Assembly: GCA_046330955.1 (NCBI GenBank)
Contig: JAXLRT010000001.1
Location: 1 to 64,000, forward strand
Direction: 5' to 3'
Length of the DNA stretch: 64,000 nt
Origin: JADJPO01 sp046330955
GTDB taxonomy: Bacteria > Actinomycetota > Actinomycetes > Actinomycetales > Kineosporiaceae
In this document: positions 8,575 through 16,999 of the stretch, one piece after another
Numbering within the stretch: position 1 is the first letter of the stretch
Layout of the letters: each line of letters opens with the position of its first letter
Position numbers and translations under genes: made by a program
Notes under the pieces: generated by a model
Told to the model about the DNA's origin: nothing
Databases searched by the model: none
Seen by the model: only the letters and a program-made list of their open reading frames with translations

Positions 8575-9249
8575 ATGGCTCTCTCCGGCTCTCGCCTGCC
8601 CGCGCTGGCTCTCGCCGGCGCCGTGGCACTGCTCGTCGCGGCACCCCTGGCCGGGTGCAGCTACCGGGCGCCCGCCGCGGTACCCAACCGCCAGGTGCAG
8701 GACGACGACGGAGCCTCGACGCTGCAGCAGTACGCCTCGGGCCAGCTCGCCTTCGGTGACCCGGCGAAGTCCGGGTATGCCCCGATCGCCGAGCCCGATC
8801 TGCAGGACCAGGGCAAGCAGGCCTCCGTCACCCGGCCGGTGCTGCGCACCCCCGAGCAGGCGATCGCGGGCATGGGGACGGTCCGGATCACCACGGGGGT
8901 CGAGACCCTCTCGCACCTGGCCCCGGTCGACCACGCCCCGGCGGCAGGCTCGGTGCCGCACACCCGGGACGGCAACCGGCGCAACGACCTCGGTGAGCTG
9001 GTGGTGCTCGACGACACCGCCGCCCTGGCCTGCGGCGACGTCGAGATGGCGCTGCGGCAGTTCGATGCCGGCCGGCGCGAGAACGCCGCCGAGCAGCTGC
9101 GCAAGGCCGCCGGGCAGCTCGAACACTCGATCACCCCCGGCATCACCGCCTGGGCCGAACCCCTGGCGGCGATCGCCCCGGACGGGTCGGACGTCACCAC
9201 GGCGGTCGCCTTCCTGGCCGTGTGCACCGACGGGGGGTACGAGCTGTGA
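8575..9249 (+). CDS. Putative lipoprotein of unknown function
   Basis: A 224-residue protein with a lipoprotein signal peptide: a hydrophobic stretch from about residue 9 ends in the lipobox PLAGC with Cys28. It should be anchored to the outer face of the membrane. The mature part is predicted alpha-helical toward its end (LRQFDAGRRENAAEQLRKAA) with no motif I recognise. Its stop overlaps the GTG of the large secreted protein downstream, so the two are translationally coupled and may act together at the cell surface. Confidence 0.7.
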   Translation: MALSGSRLPALALAGAVALLVAAPLAGCSYRAPAAVPNRQVQDDDGASTLQQYASGQLAFGDPAKSGYAPIAEPDLQDQGKQASVTRPVLRTPEQAIAGMGTVRITTGVETLSHLAPVDHAPAAGSVPHTRDGNRRNDLGELVVLDDTAALACGDVEMALRQFDAGRRENAAEQLRKAAGQLEHSITPGITAWAEPLAAIAPDGSDVTTAVAFLAVCTDGGYEL

Positions 9250-11711
9250 GCCGGGCGCGCGGCGTCCGGGTTTCGGCCCGCCTGCGCCGGCTCGCCCCGG
9301 TGACGCTGATGCTGAGCGGACTGGTCGCCGGGATGTTCGGCGCCGCCGTGGGCACGGCGCCGGTGGCCTCGGCCGCTGTCGCGGCCGACCCGCAGCCGAC
9401 GCCGATCGCGGTGGACAACCTCGACCTGGTACCGGTGAAGACCTGGGGCGTCTCGGGTCTGGACTCGGCGAACACCCAGACCTCGACCCTCGACGTCCTG
9501 GTGTGGGACATGGTGCAGCTGGGCGGGCGGATGTTCGTCGCCGGCGGGTTCCTCAACGTGCAGCAGGACAAGACCACCACCCCGATTCCGCAGAAGTTCA
9601 TCGCGGCGTTCGACGTCAACACCGGCGCCTGGATCGACACCTGGCGGCCCCAGCTCGACCGGGTCGCCTACGCGCTGACCGTCTACGGCGGCAAGCTGAT
9701 CGTCGGCGGCGAGTTCACCACCGTCAACGGTCAGCCGCGCAACGGCCTGGTCGCCCTCGACCCGCTCACCGGGGCGATCGACCCCTCGTTCGCCGGCTCG
9801 GTCGACCGGCCCTGGTCGACCGCCCGCGCGATGGTCCGCGACCTGGACGTCGACGCCGGCCGGCTCTACGTCGCGGGCAACTTCTCACACCTGGTCGGCG
9901 CCGGCAACGCCCGGGTTCCGGTGTACAAGGCAGGCCGCTTCACCTCCCCCGCCGGGGCGGTCGACACCGCATGGAAGCCCGCGATCACCGGGTCGTCGGT
10001 CTGGGGCATCGATGCCGACGCCACCACCCACCAGGTCACCATGGCCGGCTACTTCACGGGCGTGAACGGCCTGGCCGGCAGCGGCTACTTCCACACCGTG
10101 GACGACGCCACCGGCGCCTCGGCGCCGGGCATGAAGGCCATCCCCCGCAACCTGCCGACCAGCCAGCCGGAGTTCTTCGACGCCACCGTGGGCAACGGGC
10201 TGGTCTTCGCCGTCGGCGAGCAGCACATCCTGCAGGTGCTCTCACCGGCCGACCACACCATGCTCGGTTATCACCACACCGGCTACGCGAACCCCGGATT
10301 CGCTTACAACAGTGGCAGTTTCGCCGGCGGTGCCTACCAGGTGGGGGTGCGTATCGGGAACATCGTGTTCGCCGGGTGCCACTGCACCTTCTCGACCCGC
10401 AACGGCTACGTGAACCACTTCTCGTCCTACACCGGCAAGTTCACCCCGAACCGGCTGGTGATGGCCTACGACGCCACCACCGGTCGCCTGATCGAGAACT
10501 TCCTGCCCGACATCAACTCCCCGCGCGACGGCACCTGGGCGGTCACCAGCGACACCAACGGCTGCCTCTACGTGGGCGGTGACTTCCACGTCGGCGGGGT
10601 CGACCACGCCAAACCCCATTGGCTGGGCGGGTTCGCGAAATTGTGCCCCAAGGGATACGACCCGGCGGCCCAACCGGCGGTGGGTGCCGACCGGTACCTG
10701 CCGGCCGGATCCGTCTGGTCCTACGACGATTCCGGTACGGATCTGGGAACCGCCTGGCGTGAGCCCGGTTTCGACGCCGCGGCGTGGAAGAAGGGGCCGG
10801 CCGGTCTCGGTTTCGCCAGCGGTGAGAAGACCACCCTGGCCGCCGGTCACACCACGTACTACGCGCGGACCAGCTTCGCGGTGAACGGTGCGATCCCGCC
10901 GTCCCTCGCCCTGAAACTCAAGGCGGACGACGGCGCCGTGGTCTACCTGAACGGTCACGAGATCCTGCGCGACAACCTGCCCGCCGGCCCGGTGACGGCC
11001 GCCACGACAGCCGTCGAGTGGCGCGGCGGGGCCGCGGAGAACTTCACCGTGCACACCGTGCCCGCCTCGGCGCTGGTTCAGGGCACCAACGTGCTGGCGG
11101 TCGAGGTGCACAACGTCTGGAGCGGCAACAACGACCTGGCCTTCGACCTGGACGTCGCCTCCTCCGACACCGTGGTCGCCGCGCCCGCCACGCCCACGCC
11201 GTCCGCAAGTGCCACCGCCACGCCCCCCGCGGCGGCCACCGCACTGGTGCCGCTGGGCTCGACCTGGGCGTACGCCGACTCGGCCAACGGCGAACCGGCC
11301 AACTGGAAGGCCGGCCTCGGTGGTGGCGCCAGCGATCCCGGCGAGTTCGGCTTCGGGGACGGCGACGAGAAGACCCTGCTCACCCCGGGTCGGGAGACCT
11401 ACTACTTCACCCGCACGTTCGACGTCGCCGACCCGGCGCCCTACGCGAAGGGGCTGACGCTGTCGTTGGCCGCGGACGACGGCGCGGCGGTCTACCTCAA
11501 CGGCGTCGAGCTGACGCGGGTCAACCTGCCGGACGGCGTCCTCGGCCCCGACACCAAGACGGTGACCTGGGTCGATGCCGCGGACGAGAAGGTCAAGACC
11601 TACGCCGTGCCCGCCACCGCGCTGAAGGCCGGATCGAACGTGATCGCGGCCGAGGTGCACCAGGTGTACGCCGGCAACAGTGACCTGAGCTTCGACCTCG
11701 GCCTGGGGTGA
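9246..11711 (+). CDS. Secreted propeller-like protein with two repeated C-terminal beta modules
   Basis: An 821-residue exported protein with a signal peptide ending near ASAAVA. Residues of about 50-460 contain repeated blades of the type VGGEFTTVNGQPRNG..LDPLTG, matching delta-60/beta-propeller repeats. Two related C-terminal modules follow, separated by a Thr/Pro/Ala/Ser linker. Each carries YYxRTxFxV, a KADDGAVVYLNG-like core and TNVLAVEVHxVxxGNxDLxFDL; such modules resemble carbohydrate-binding or PA14-like beta folds. It probably binds a polymer outside the cell; no catalytic motif is visible. The GTG overlaps the lipoprotein stop, and a G-rich ribosome-binding site precedes it. Confidence 0.7.
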   Translation: MSRARGVRVSARLRRLAPVTLMLSGLVAGMFGAAVGTAPVASAAVAADPQPTPIAVDNLDLVPVKTWGVSGLDSANTQTSTLDVLVWDMVQLGGRMFVAGGFLNVQQDKTTTPIPQKFIAAFDVNTGAWIDTWRPQLDRVAYALTVYGGKLIVGGEFTTVNGQPRNGLVALDPLTGAIDPSFAGSVDRPWSTARAMVRDLDVDAGRLYVAGNFSHLVGAGNARVPVYKAGRFTSPAGAVDTAWKPAITGSSVWGIDADATTHQVTMAGYFTGVNGLAGSGYFHTVDDATGASAPGMKAIPRNLPTSQPEFFDATVGNGLVFAVGEQHILQVLSPADHTMLGYHHTGYANPGFAYNSGSFAGGAYQVGVRIGNIVFAGCHCTFSTRNGYVNHFSSYTGKFTPNRLVMAYDATTGRLIENFLPDINSPRDGTWAVTSDTNGCLYVGGDFHVGGVDHAKPHWLGGFAKLCPKGYDPAAQPAVGADRYLPAGSVWSYDDSGTDLGTAWREPGFDAAAWKKGPAGLGFASGEKTTLAAGHTTYYARTSFAVNGAIPPSLALKLKADDGAVVYLNGHEILRDNLPAGPVTAATTAVEWRGGAAENFTVHTVPASALVQGTNVLAVEVHNVWSGNNDLAFDLDVASSDTVVAAPATPTPSASATATPPAAATALVPLGSTWAYADSANGEPANWKAGLGGGASDPGEFGFGDGDEKTLLTPGRETYYFTRTFDVADPAPYAKGLTLSLAADDGAAVYLNGVELTRVNLPDGVLGPDTKTVTWVDAADEKVKTYAVPATALKAGSNVIAAEVHQVYAGNSDLSFDLGLG

Positions 11712-11715
11712 GGTC

Positions 11716-12072
11716 TCAGTCCGTGCCGGGGCCGGGGCCGGAGGCGAACCCGGCCGGACCCTCGGCGACCGCGACCACCTCGACCCGGGTGATCTCGGTG
11801 GGGGCCGAGCCGATCATCACGCTGACCGGGGCCGTGGGCGCCGCCGTGGTGAAGGAGGCCTGGAAGGCGTCCCGCGCGGCGGCGGTGGCGAAGACGTAGG
11901 TGCCCTCGAACCAGTCGCCGGCCACCATGCGCCAGGTCTTGAAGCTCAGCCCGTCGAGCTGGGAGAACCGGGCCAGCGACTCGCTCACCACGTAGTCGCG
12001 CAACCGCTGCTCGATCCCCTCGGGGGCGCCCGTCAACGACCATCGTGCCGCGAGTCCGTACATGGCACTCAC
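11716..12072 (-). CDS. YdhR-like dimeric alpha/beta-barrel protein
   Basis: A 118-residue cytoplasmic protein with the spacing of the YdhR/monooxygenase-like ferredoxin fold: RWSLTGAPEG, GLSFKTWRM, EGTYVFATAAARDAF and a C-terminal strand. Members of this group are small dimers; some act as heme- or cofactor-free monooxygenases, but many have no known function, so no reaction is assigned. ATG 12063 is an alternative start. It converges on the secreted protein gene, with four bases between the stops. Confidence 0.5.
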   Translation of the reverse strand: MSAMYGLAARWSLTGAPEGIEQRLRDYVVSESLARFSQLDGLSFKTWRMVAGDWFEGTYVFATAAARDAFQASFTTAAPTAPVSVMIGSAPTEITRVEVVAVAEGPAGFASGPGPGTD

Positions 12073-12102
12073 CCTAGTCAGCGCAACGCCCGATGTGCGC
12101 CG

Positions 12103-13602
12103 TCAGCGCAACGCCTCCAGATAACGCAGTAGCAGCCGGGCGCCGTAGCCGGTCGCTCCCTTGCACACCTCGTGGCTGTCCTTGTCCGAGCGCGCGACGC
12201 CGGCGATGTCCAGGTGCGCCCAGCGGCGCCGTCCGGCGAAGGCCTGCAGGAACAGCGCCGCGGTGATGGCGCCGCCGCCGATCGAGCCGTCGATCGGGAC
12301 GTGGCGCAGGTCGGCCACCTCGGAGCGCAGGGCCGGGGCGTAGTCCTCGACCAGCGGCATCCGCCACACTCGCTCGCCACTCGCGTCCGCGGCGGCCTGC
12401 AGCGATCGGGCCAGCGCGTCGTCCGGGGTGAACAGCGCAGCGTGGCGGCGGCCGAGCGCCATGGTGGCCGCCCCGGTGAGCGTGGCGACGTCGATCATCA
12501 CCTCGGGGTTCAGGTGCGCGTCGGCGTAGGCCAGGGCGTCGGCGAGCACCAGGCGTCCCTCGGCGTCGGTGTTGGCGATCTCGATCGTCCGGCCGCCGTA
12601 ACTGGTGATCACGTCGGCCGGACGATACGACGCCCCACCGAAGCTGTTCTCCGCCAACGGCAACAACCCGGTGACCGGACGGCGCACCCCGGCGGCCCGG
12701 CAGGCGGCCAGCACCGCGAGCACCGCCGCCGACCCGCTCATGTCGGTCTTCATCGGCACCATCGCCGCCCGCGGCTTGAGCGAGATGCCGCCGGTGTCGA
12801 AGGTGATCCCCTTGCCGATCAGCACCACCGGTGCCTGCCGCGCCCTGCGGGCCGTGCCGGTCGCAGTCTCGGGGCGATGGTCGAGCCGCACCAGCGCCGG
12901 CGGCGTGGCCGAGCCGCCGCCCACGGCGACCAGCCCGCCGAACCCCTCGGCGGCCAACCGGTCGGCGTCCCAGACCGTGATCGTCAACCCGGACTCGTCC
13001 GCGACCTGCCGGGCTTGCTCGACCATCCAGGCCGGGTTCTTGATCGAGGACGGCGTGACCGCGAGCACCCGAGCGCGCACGGTGGCCTCGGCGTCCCGCC
13101 GGCCCGCGGCGACGGCGGTGGCGTCCGGCGAACCCAGCAGGGTGATCCGGCGCACGGCCCGGGCGTCGTCCCGGTTCTTGGTTCCGGTCGCCGGCGGGCT
13201 GTAGCCGCCGAGCAGCAGACCGGTCACCCCGGCTCGCACCCGGTCTCGATCGCGACCGGTGACCAGTGAGGTGGTCAGCGCCCGGCGGCCCCGAACCCGG
13301 CGACCCAGGGCGGCACCGGCACGGCGCAGGTCGTCCGGGCCGCCGTCCCCGACCCCGATCAGCAACCAGTGCACCGAGGCCACCGGCACCCGGGTGACCT
13401 CACCCGCGCGGCCGCGCACCTTCTCGGCCCGCAGCACCGCGTCGAGGTCGACGCCGTGAGCGGTGGCCGCGCGGCGTCCGGCGGTGTCGATCACGACCTG
13501 CTCGCCCTCGACGGGACGTCCCACCGTGGTGGCCAGCACCTCGTCGGCCTCGACCGACGCGTGCGGCTCGCCCGACACCAGTTCGCTGATCGGCACGCTC
13601 AC
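12103..13602 (-). CDS. pepA: Leucyl aminopeptidase, M17 family
   Basis: A 499-residue zinc/manganese aminopeptidase of the cytosol that removes N-terminal residues from peptides. The two-metal active site is complete: Lys264 and Asp269 in IGKGITFDTGG, Lys276, Asp287 in KTDMSG, and NTDAEGR at 344-350. The length is normal for the family. It may help recycle peptides. In M17 proteins of other bacteria the N-terminal domain can also bind DNA; nothing here speaks to that. Confidence 0.93.
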   Translation of the reverse strand: MSVPISELVSGEPHASVEADEVLATTVGRPVEGEQVVIDTAGRRAATAHGVDLDAVLRAEKVRGRAGEVTRVPVASVHWLLIGVGDGGPDDLRRAGAALGRRVRGRRALTTSLVTGRDRDRVRAGVTGLLLGGYSPPATGTKNRDDARAVRRITLLGSPDATAVAAGRRDAEATVRARVLAVTPSSIKNPAWMVEQARQVADESGLTITVWDADRLAAEGFGGLVAVGGGSATPPALVRLDHRPETATGTARRARQAPVVLIGKGITFDTGGISLKPRAAMVPMKTDMSGSAAVLAVLAACRAAGVRRPVTGLLPLAENSFGGASYRPADVITSYGGRTIEIANTDAEGRLVLADALAYADAHLNPEVMIDVATLTGAATMALGRRHAALFTPDDALARSLQAAADASGERVWRMPLVEDYAPALRSEVADLRHVPIDGSIGGGAITAALFLQAFAGRRRWAHLDIAGVARSDKDSHEVCKGATGYGARLLLRYLEALR

Positions 13603-13647
13603 CCGGTCAACCTAGCCGGACGCGCCCCCGATCTCGCCGAACAGCAT

Positions 13648-13678
13648 CGAACCCCGGACCGAGTCGGTCCGGGGTTCG
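13648..13678 (-). terminator. Hairpin terminator after the DUF3117 gene
   Basis: A perfect 13-base stem (cgaaccccggacc with its complement) closes a five-base loop gagtc. It lies 37 bases downstream of the DUF3117 stop on the minus strand and before the pepA start. No long U-tract follows, as is common in high-GC actinobacteria. Confidence 0.7.
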
Positions 13679-13715
13679 TCGCGCTCACCGTCGCGCCACC
13701 ACGATCAGGGGATGA

Positions 13716-13883
13716 TCAGGGGAGTACTGCCTTCAGCGCGTCTCCGAGGTCACCGGCCTCTGCCGGTGTCAGCTCCACGACGAGCCGCCCGCCACCCTGC
13801 AGCGGCACGCGCATCACGATGCCGCGCCCCTCCTTGGTGACTTCGAGCGGGCCGTCGCCGGTCCTCGGCTTCATGGCCGCCAT
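13716..13883 (-). CDS. DUF3117 small protein
   Basis: A 55-residue protein beginning MAAMKPRTGDGPLEVTKEGR and containing GRLVVELTPAEAG, near-identical in my memory to DUF3117 proteins across actinobacteria (Rv1211 in M. tuberculosis). Function unknown. The start is set by homology and by the purine-rich GAGGAAAGGGG seven bases upstream; the frame stays open further upstream but loses family similarity. It is a monocistronic unit with its own terminator. Confidence 0.9.
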   Translation of the reverse strand: MAAMKPRTGDGPLEVTKEGRGIVMRVPLQGGGRLVVELTPAEAGDLGDALKAVLP

Positions 13884-13945
13884 GCGGCATCCCCTTTCCT
13901 CGTGAGGTGCCCGCGCGGGGTGGATCCGCACAGTCCAGTCGGAGC

Positions 13946-13951
13946 ATTATC
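13946..13951 (-). promoter_or_regulatory. Probable -10 element of the DUF3117 promoter
   Basis: The minus-strand hexamer GATAAT is a good -10 element in otherwise GC-rich sequence, about 62 bases upstream of the DUF3117 ATG. No convincing -35 hexamer is visible at 17-18 bases. Confidence 0.4.
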
Positions 13952-14015
13952 CCTTGTCGGGCTGCCGGAGGCGAAACGGGGGTCGAAACTGCGCCCATCC
14001 GGGGTCACGGCAAGG

Positions 14016-15236
14016 TCACGGCGTGAAGCCCCCGGCACGCCAGATCGTGACGATCCACACCATCTGGAACACGAATCCTGCGGCCACCAGCGTGCGGCGG
14101 TAGGCGGCCGACGGCGAGGCCACGAGCAGCAGCACTCCCAGCGGAAAGGTCAACAACAGGTAACGCGCCAGGCTCGTCGTGGGGTCCAGGACGGCGACCA
14201 GGTAGCCGCCGTAGGCCACGCACCACACCCTCAGGTCGGCCCCCAGCACCCGGGCGATCGGCCGGGTCAGCCACCACAGCACCAGCGCCGGGACGGCGAC
14301 CAGCACCACCCGTCCGACGACCACCCCCAGGTAGCGAGCCGAGGCGTCGAGCCAGGGGTCCACGAGCACCAGCCCGCGACCGTAGCGCCAGGCGGCCATG
14401 GTCTCGGTGTAGGCGGACGGGTGCCCGGTGACCAGGGCCGCGGTGACCGGCCAGCTGACTGCGCCGATCCCGGCCGCGGCCAGCAACCCCAGCGCCGTCC
14501 CGGGACGGTGGCGCACGCGCCGGACGGCGTGCACGGCGGCCACCACGGCCAGCGGCACCGCGATCGGCCGGGCGAACCCGGTGACCAGCAGCGCGAGCAT
14601 CGCCGCCGGGTAGGCACCGCGCTGCAGGCACCAGAGCACGGACAGCAGCGCCACCACCCCGAGGGCATCGCTGTAGGGCAGCTGCAGCGCGGGGGCCGTC
14701 GGGAACGATCCGAGCAGGGCCACCGACCACAGCGCGACCCGCGGCCCGGCCAGCCGCTCGACCAGCGAACGCAGCAGCACCGCTGCGGCCAGGGCGCAGC
14801 CGATCGCCACCAACCAGCCCGCCACCGGCCAGCGCAGGCCGAAGGCCATCAGCCCCCGCGCGAGCAGCGGGAACAGCGGGTAGAACGCCCACGGGTTCTG
14901 CTTCACCTCGCCGGTGACCGGGTCGAGCGGCAGCGTCGACGGGTAGCCGTCCTGGGCCACCTTGCGGTACCAGGCGCTGTCCCACCGGGCGACGAACTGC
15001 AGGTAGGACCAGTCGCCGGTGCGTCCGGTGGCGTCGAGCACGGTGAACCGCGAGGCCCTGTCGAGCAGGAACGCGGTGACCAGCATGCACCCGCTCATCA
15101 CGACCAACGCCTGCGCCCACGCCGGGGTGCGCAGCCACCGGTCGAGCAGCCGGACGACGAGCGTGTGACGTCCGGTCAGCCGCGGCATCCCGACCGGTGG
15201 GGTGGGGGTCGCGGGCAGATCGAGCCGATCGGTCAT
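14016..15236 (-). CDS. Polytopic mannosyltransferase-family (PIG-V-like) membrane protein
   Basis: A 406-residue protein with about nine to eleven predicted membrane helices. After the first helix an extracytoplasmic loop carries FVARWDSAWYRKVAQDGYP and then NPWAFYPLFP, the signature of bacterial proteins related to Gpi18/PIG-V mannosyltransferases (GT-C fold). The acidic residue in RWDS is the candidate catalytic one. It would use a polyprenyl-phosphate sugar donor on the outer side of the membrane; the acceptor is unknown. The ATG overlaps the tag stop by one base (TGATG), so the two are coupled. Confidence 0.75.
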   Translation of the reverse strand: MTDRLDLPATPTPPVGMPRLTGRHTLVVRLLDRWLRTPAWAQALVVMSGCMLVTAFLLDRASRFTVLDATGRTGDWSYLQFVARWDSAWYRKVAQDGYPSTLPLDPVTGEVKQNPWAFYPLFPLLARGLMAFGLRWPVAGWLVAIGCALAAAVLLRSLVERLAGPRVALWSVALLGSFPTAPALQLPYSDALGVVALLSVLWCLQRGAYPAAMLALLVTGFARPIAVPLAVVAAVHAVRRVRHRPGTALGLLAAAGIGAVSWPVTAALVTGHPSAYTETMAAWRYGRGLVLVDPWLDASARYLGVVVGRVVLVAVPALVLWWLTRPIARVLGADLRVWCVAYGGYLVAVLDPTTSLARYLLLTFPLGVLLLVASPSAAYRRTLVAAGFVFQMVWIVTIWRAGGFTP

Positions 15237-15883
15237 CAGCGGCCGCCCGGTCCGCCGGAGCCGTGCCGAGCCCAGCACCCGGCGAGGTGATCGTTCACCA
15301 GCCCACACGCCTGCATCGCGGCGTAGGCGGTCGTCGGGCCGACGAACACCATGCCGTGCCGGCGCAGCGCCTTGGCCAGCGCGATCGAGGACGGCGTCGT
15401 GGCCGGGACGTCGCCCAGCCGCACCGGGACGGGGCGGGCGTCGTCCGGAGCGTTCGGGGTGTCGGCGTCGTGGACGGCGAACGACCACACCAGGGCGTCC
15501 AGGCCGCCGTGCGCGCGCATCGCCACCACGGCCGCGGCATTGGTGATTGCGGCGTCGATCTTGGCGCGGTTGCGCACGATCGAGGCATCGGCCAGCAGCC
15601 GGGCGCGATCGGAGTCGGTGAAGGCGGCCACCGCCTCGGGGTCGAAGCCGGCGAACGCGGCGCGGAAGCCCTCGCGCTTGCGAAGGATCGTCAGCCACGA
15701 CAGCCCCGACTGGAACGCCTCGAGGGTGAACCGTTCGAACAGGGCCTGTTCGCCGTGCACCGCCCGGCCCCACTCGGTGTCGTGATAGCCGACGTAGTCG
15801 GAGGACGATGCGCCCCAGGCGCAGCGCGGGCGGCCGTCGTCCCCGATCACCAGGCCCTCGGCCGCGACCTCGATCTCGCTCAC
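15236..15883 (-). CDS. tag: DNA-3-methyladenine glycosylase I
   Basis: A 215-residue base-excision repair enzyme that removes 3-methyladenine from alkylated DNA. Family motifs are RCAWG near the start, YHDTEWGRAVHGE, FQSGLSWLTILRKREGFR, and a C-terminal ACGLVNDHLAGC containing metal-binding residues. The N-terminal Cys and the C-terminal His/Cys fit the Tag zinc site. Its ATG overlaps the upstream SRPBCC-type gene by four bases, and its stop overlaps the membrane protein gene. Confidence 0.92.
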   Translation of the reverse strand: MSEIEVAAEGLVIGDDGRPRCAWGASSSDYVGYHDTEWGRAVHGEQALFERFTLEAFQSGLSWLTILRKREGFRAAFAGFDPEAVAAFTDSDRARLLADASIVRNRAKIDAAITNAAAVVAMRAHGGLDALVWSFAVHDADTPNAPDDARPVPVRLGDVPATTPSSIALAKALRRHGMVFVGPTTAYAAMQACGLVNDHLAGCWARHGSGGPGGR

Positions 15884-16374
15884 CGGCTCTCCCCCAGGTC
15901 GTTCTCGCGGTCATGCTCGATGTCACGGGCCATGGCCCGCAACACCCGGTCGAGCCCCCATCCGGCAATGACGGCAACCGGTCGCACCAGCGGTCGGGGC
16001 ACCACGACGTCCTCGACCCAGTGCACCCGGGTGCGCTCGGCGTCCAGCGGCTCGACCTCGAACTCGGCGCCGCCCCGGACGACGCGGCCCAGCTTGACGA
16101 CCTCGCACCGACCGGTGGCCCCACCCTCGGGCGGCTGCCAGGCCACGACCTCCATCACGTCGTCGAAGCCGAGCACGCGCAGCGGGCCGGGTGCCGCGGT
16201 CCGCCCGACGAAGCGTGCGCCGAGGCCGAGCCCGGACGGCGTGAGCGTGCGCACCGTGGTCAGCGGCACCCAGGCGCCGTGCCGGGGCCAGTCCACGAGC
16301 ACCGCCCAGACCTGCCCGGCCGGCGCGGCCACGTCGATCGTGCGGCGGACCCGGCACCGTGCGAGCAGCCTCAC
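15880..16374 (-). CDS. SRPBCC-superfamily (polyketide cyclase/START-like) protein
   Basis: A 164-residue protein with the helix-grip pattern of the SRPBCC superfamily: an N-terminal strand, VWAVLVDWPRHGAWVPL, VLGFDDVMEVVAWQPP, then VHWVEDVVVPRPLV and a long C-terminal helix. Such proteins bind hydrophobic ligands; no specific ligand can be inferred. It lies in a leftward operon with a DivIVA-like gene upstream and tag downstream. Confidence 0.75.
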   Translation of the reverse strand: MRLLARCRVRRTIDVAAPAGQVWAVLVDWPRHGAWVPLTTVRTLTPSGLGLGARFVGRTAAPGPLRVLGFDDVMEVVAWQPPEGGATGRCEVVKLGRVVRGGAEFEVEPLDAERTRVHWVEDVVVPRPLVRPVAVIAGWGLDRVLRAMARDIEHDRENDLGESR

Positions 16375-16380
16375 CGGCGC

Positions 16381-16782
16381 TCAGCCCTCGGTCGAGGGCC
16401 GGTGCATCGGCGGGTGGTTGGCGTAGGCGTCGTCCGCGTAGGGCTCGTCGAGATAGGGCTGCTCGACGTAGACGTCGACCAGGGCCGGGGCGGGGCTGGC
16501 GTCGTGCTGCGCCTGGCTGAGCCGTTCGATCTCGGCGTCCCGGCGGGCCAGCTCCTCGGCCAACCGGTCGAAGGCGGCATCCACCTGGTCCATGCGATAC
16601 CCGCGCAAGGCCGGGGCGAACCGGACGTGGTCGAGGTCGCCCGCCACGAGGTCGCCGTCCGGCAGACCGGTCGGCGGCAGCGACGACGTGGCAGCATCCA
16701 GACCACCGCCGATGCGTCCGAGCGCAACAGCGACGACCAGCCCGAGGACCACGATCGTGAGCACGGTGAAGACGAGCGTCAC
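16381..16782 (-). CDS. Small DivIVA-domain membrane protein
   Basis: A 133-residue protein with an N-terminal membrane helix (LVFTVLTIVVLGLVVAVAL), then VRFAPALRGYRMDQVDAAFDR, the short DivIVA motif, and a brief coiled coil (RLAEELARRDAEIERLSQ). The C-terminus is acidic and Tyr-rich. Actinobacterial proteins of this form probably mark curved membrane or septal sites, but no role is proven here. It is the first gene of the leftward DivIVA-SRPBCC-tag-membrane protein cluster. Confidence 0.75.
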   Translation of the reverse strand: MTLVFTVLTIVVLGLVVAVALGRIGGGLDAATSSLPPTGLPDGDLVAGDLDHVRFAPALRGYRMDQVDAAFDRLAEELARRDAEIERLSQAQHDASPAPALVDVYVEQPYLDEPYADDAYANHPPMHRPSTEG

Positions 16783-16964
16783 GGGCTGATCCTCGCATAT
16801 GCGGCCGCGCGGCTGGTTCGCCCGAAGCGGGAGTACCTCTCGATCGGGCTGTGTTGGTGGGTATCACCAGCGTCCGGAGGGTTCCTCCACGGTCTTGTCG
16901 TCCCGTCACGACTCGGGAAGGTGCCGGGGCATTCGTTCTGACCTTCCCTTCTTCCTCATCTCGC

Positions 16965-16999
16965 TTGTTTTCGTACATTTGTTCGACTAGACTGTATCC
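16965..16999 (+). promoter_or_regulatory. Leaderless promoter overlapping a LexA-like SOS box
   Basis: TTGTTT (16965-16970) and TAGACT (16988-16993) are spaced by exactly 17 bases. Six bases then lead to the A of the ATG at 17000, so the mRNA should be leaderless. The spacer holds CGTACATTTGTTCG (16972-16985), one mismatch from the actinobacterial LexA box CGAAC-N4-GTTCG. LexA bound here would cover the promoter and release it after DNA damage. The region is also distinctly AT-richer than its surroundings. Confidence 0.6.
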
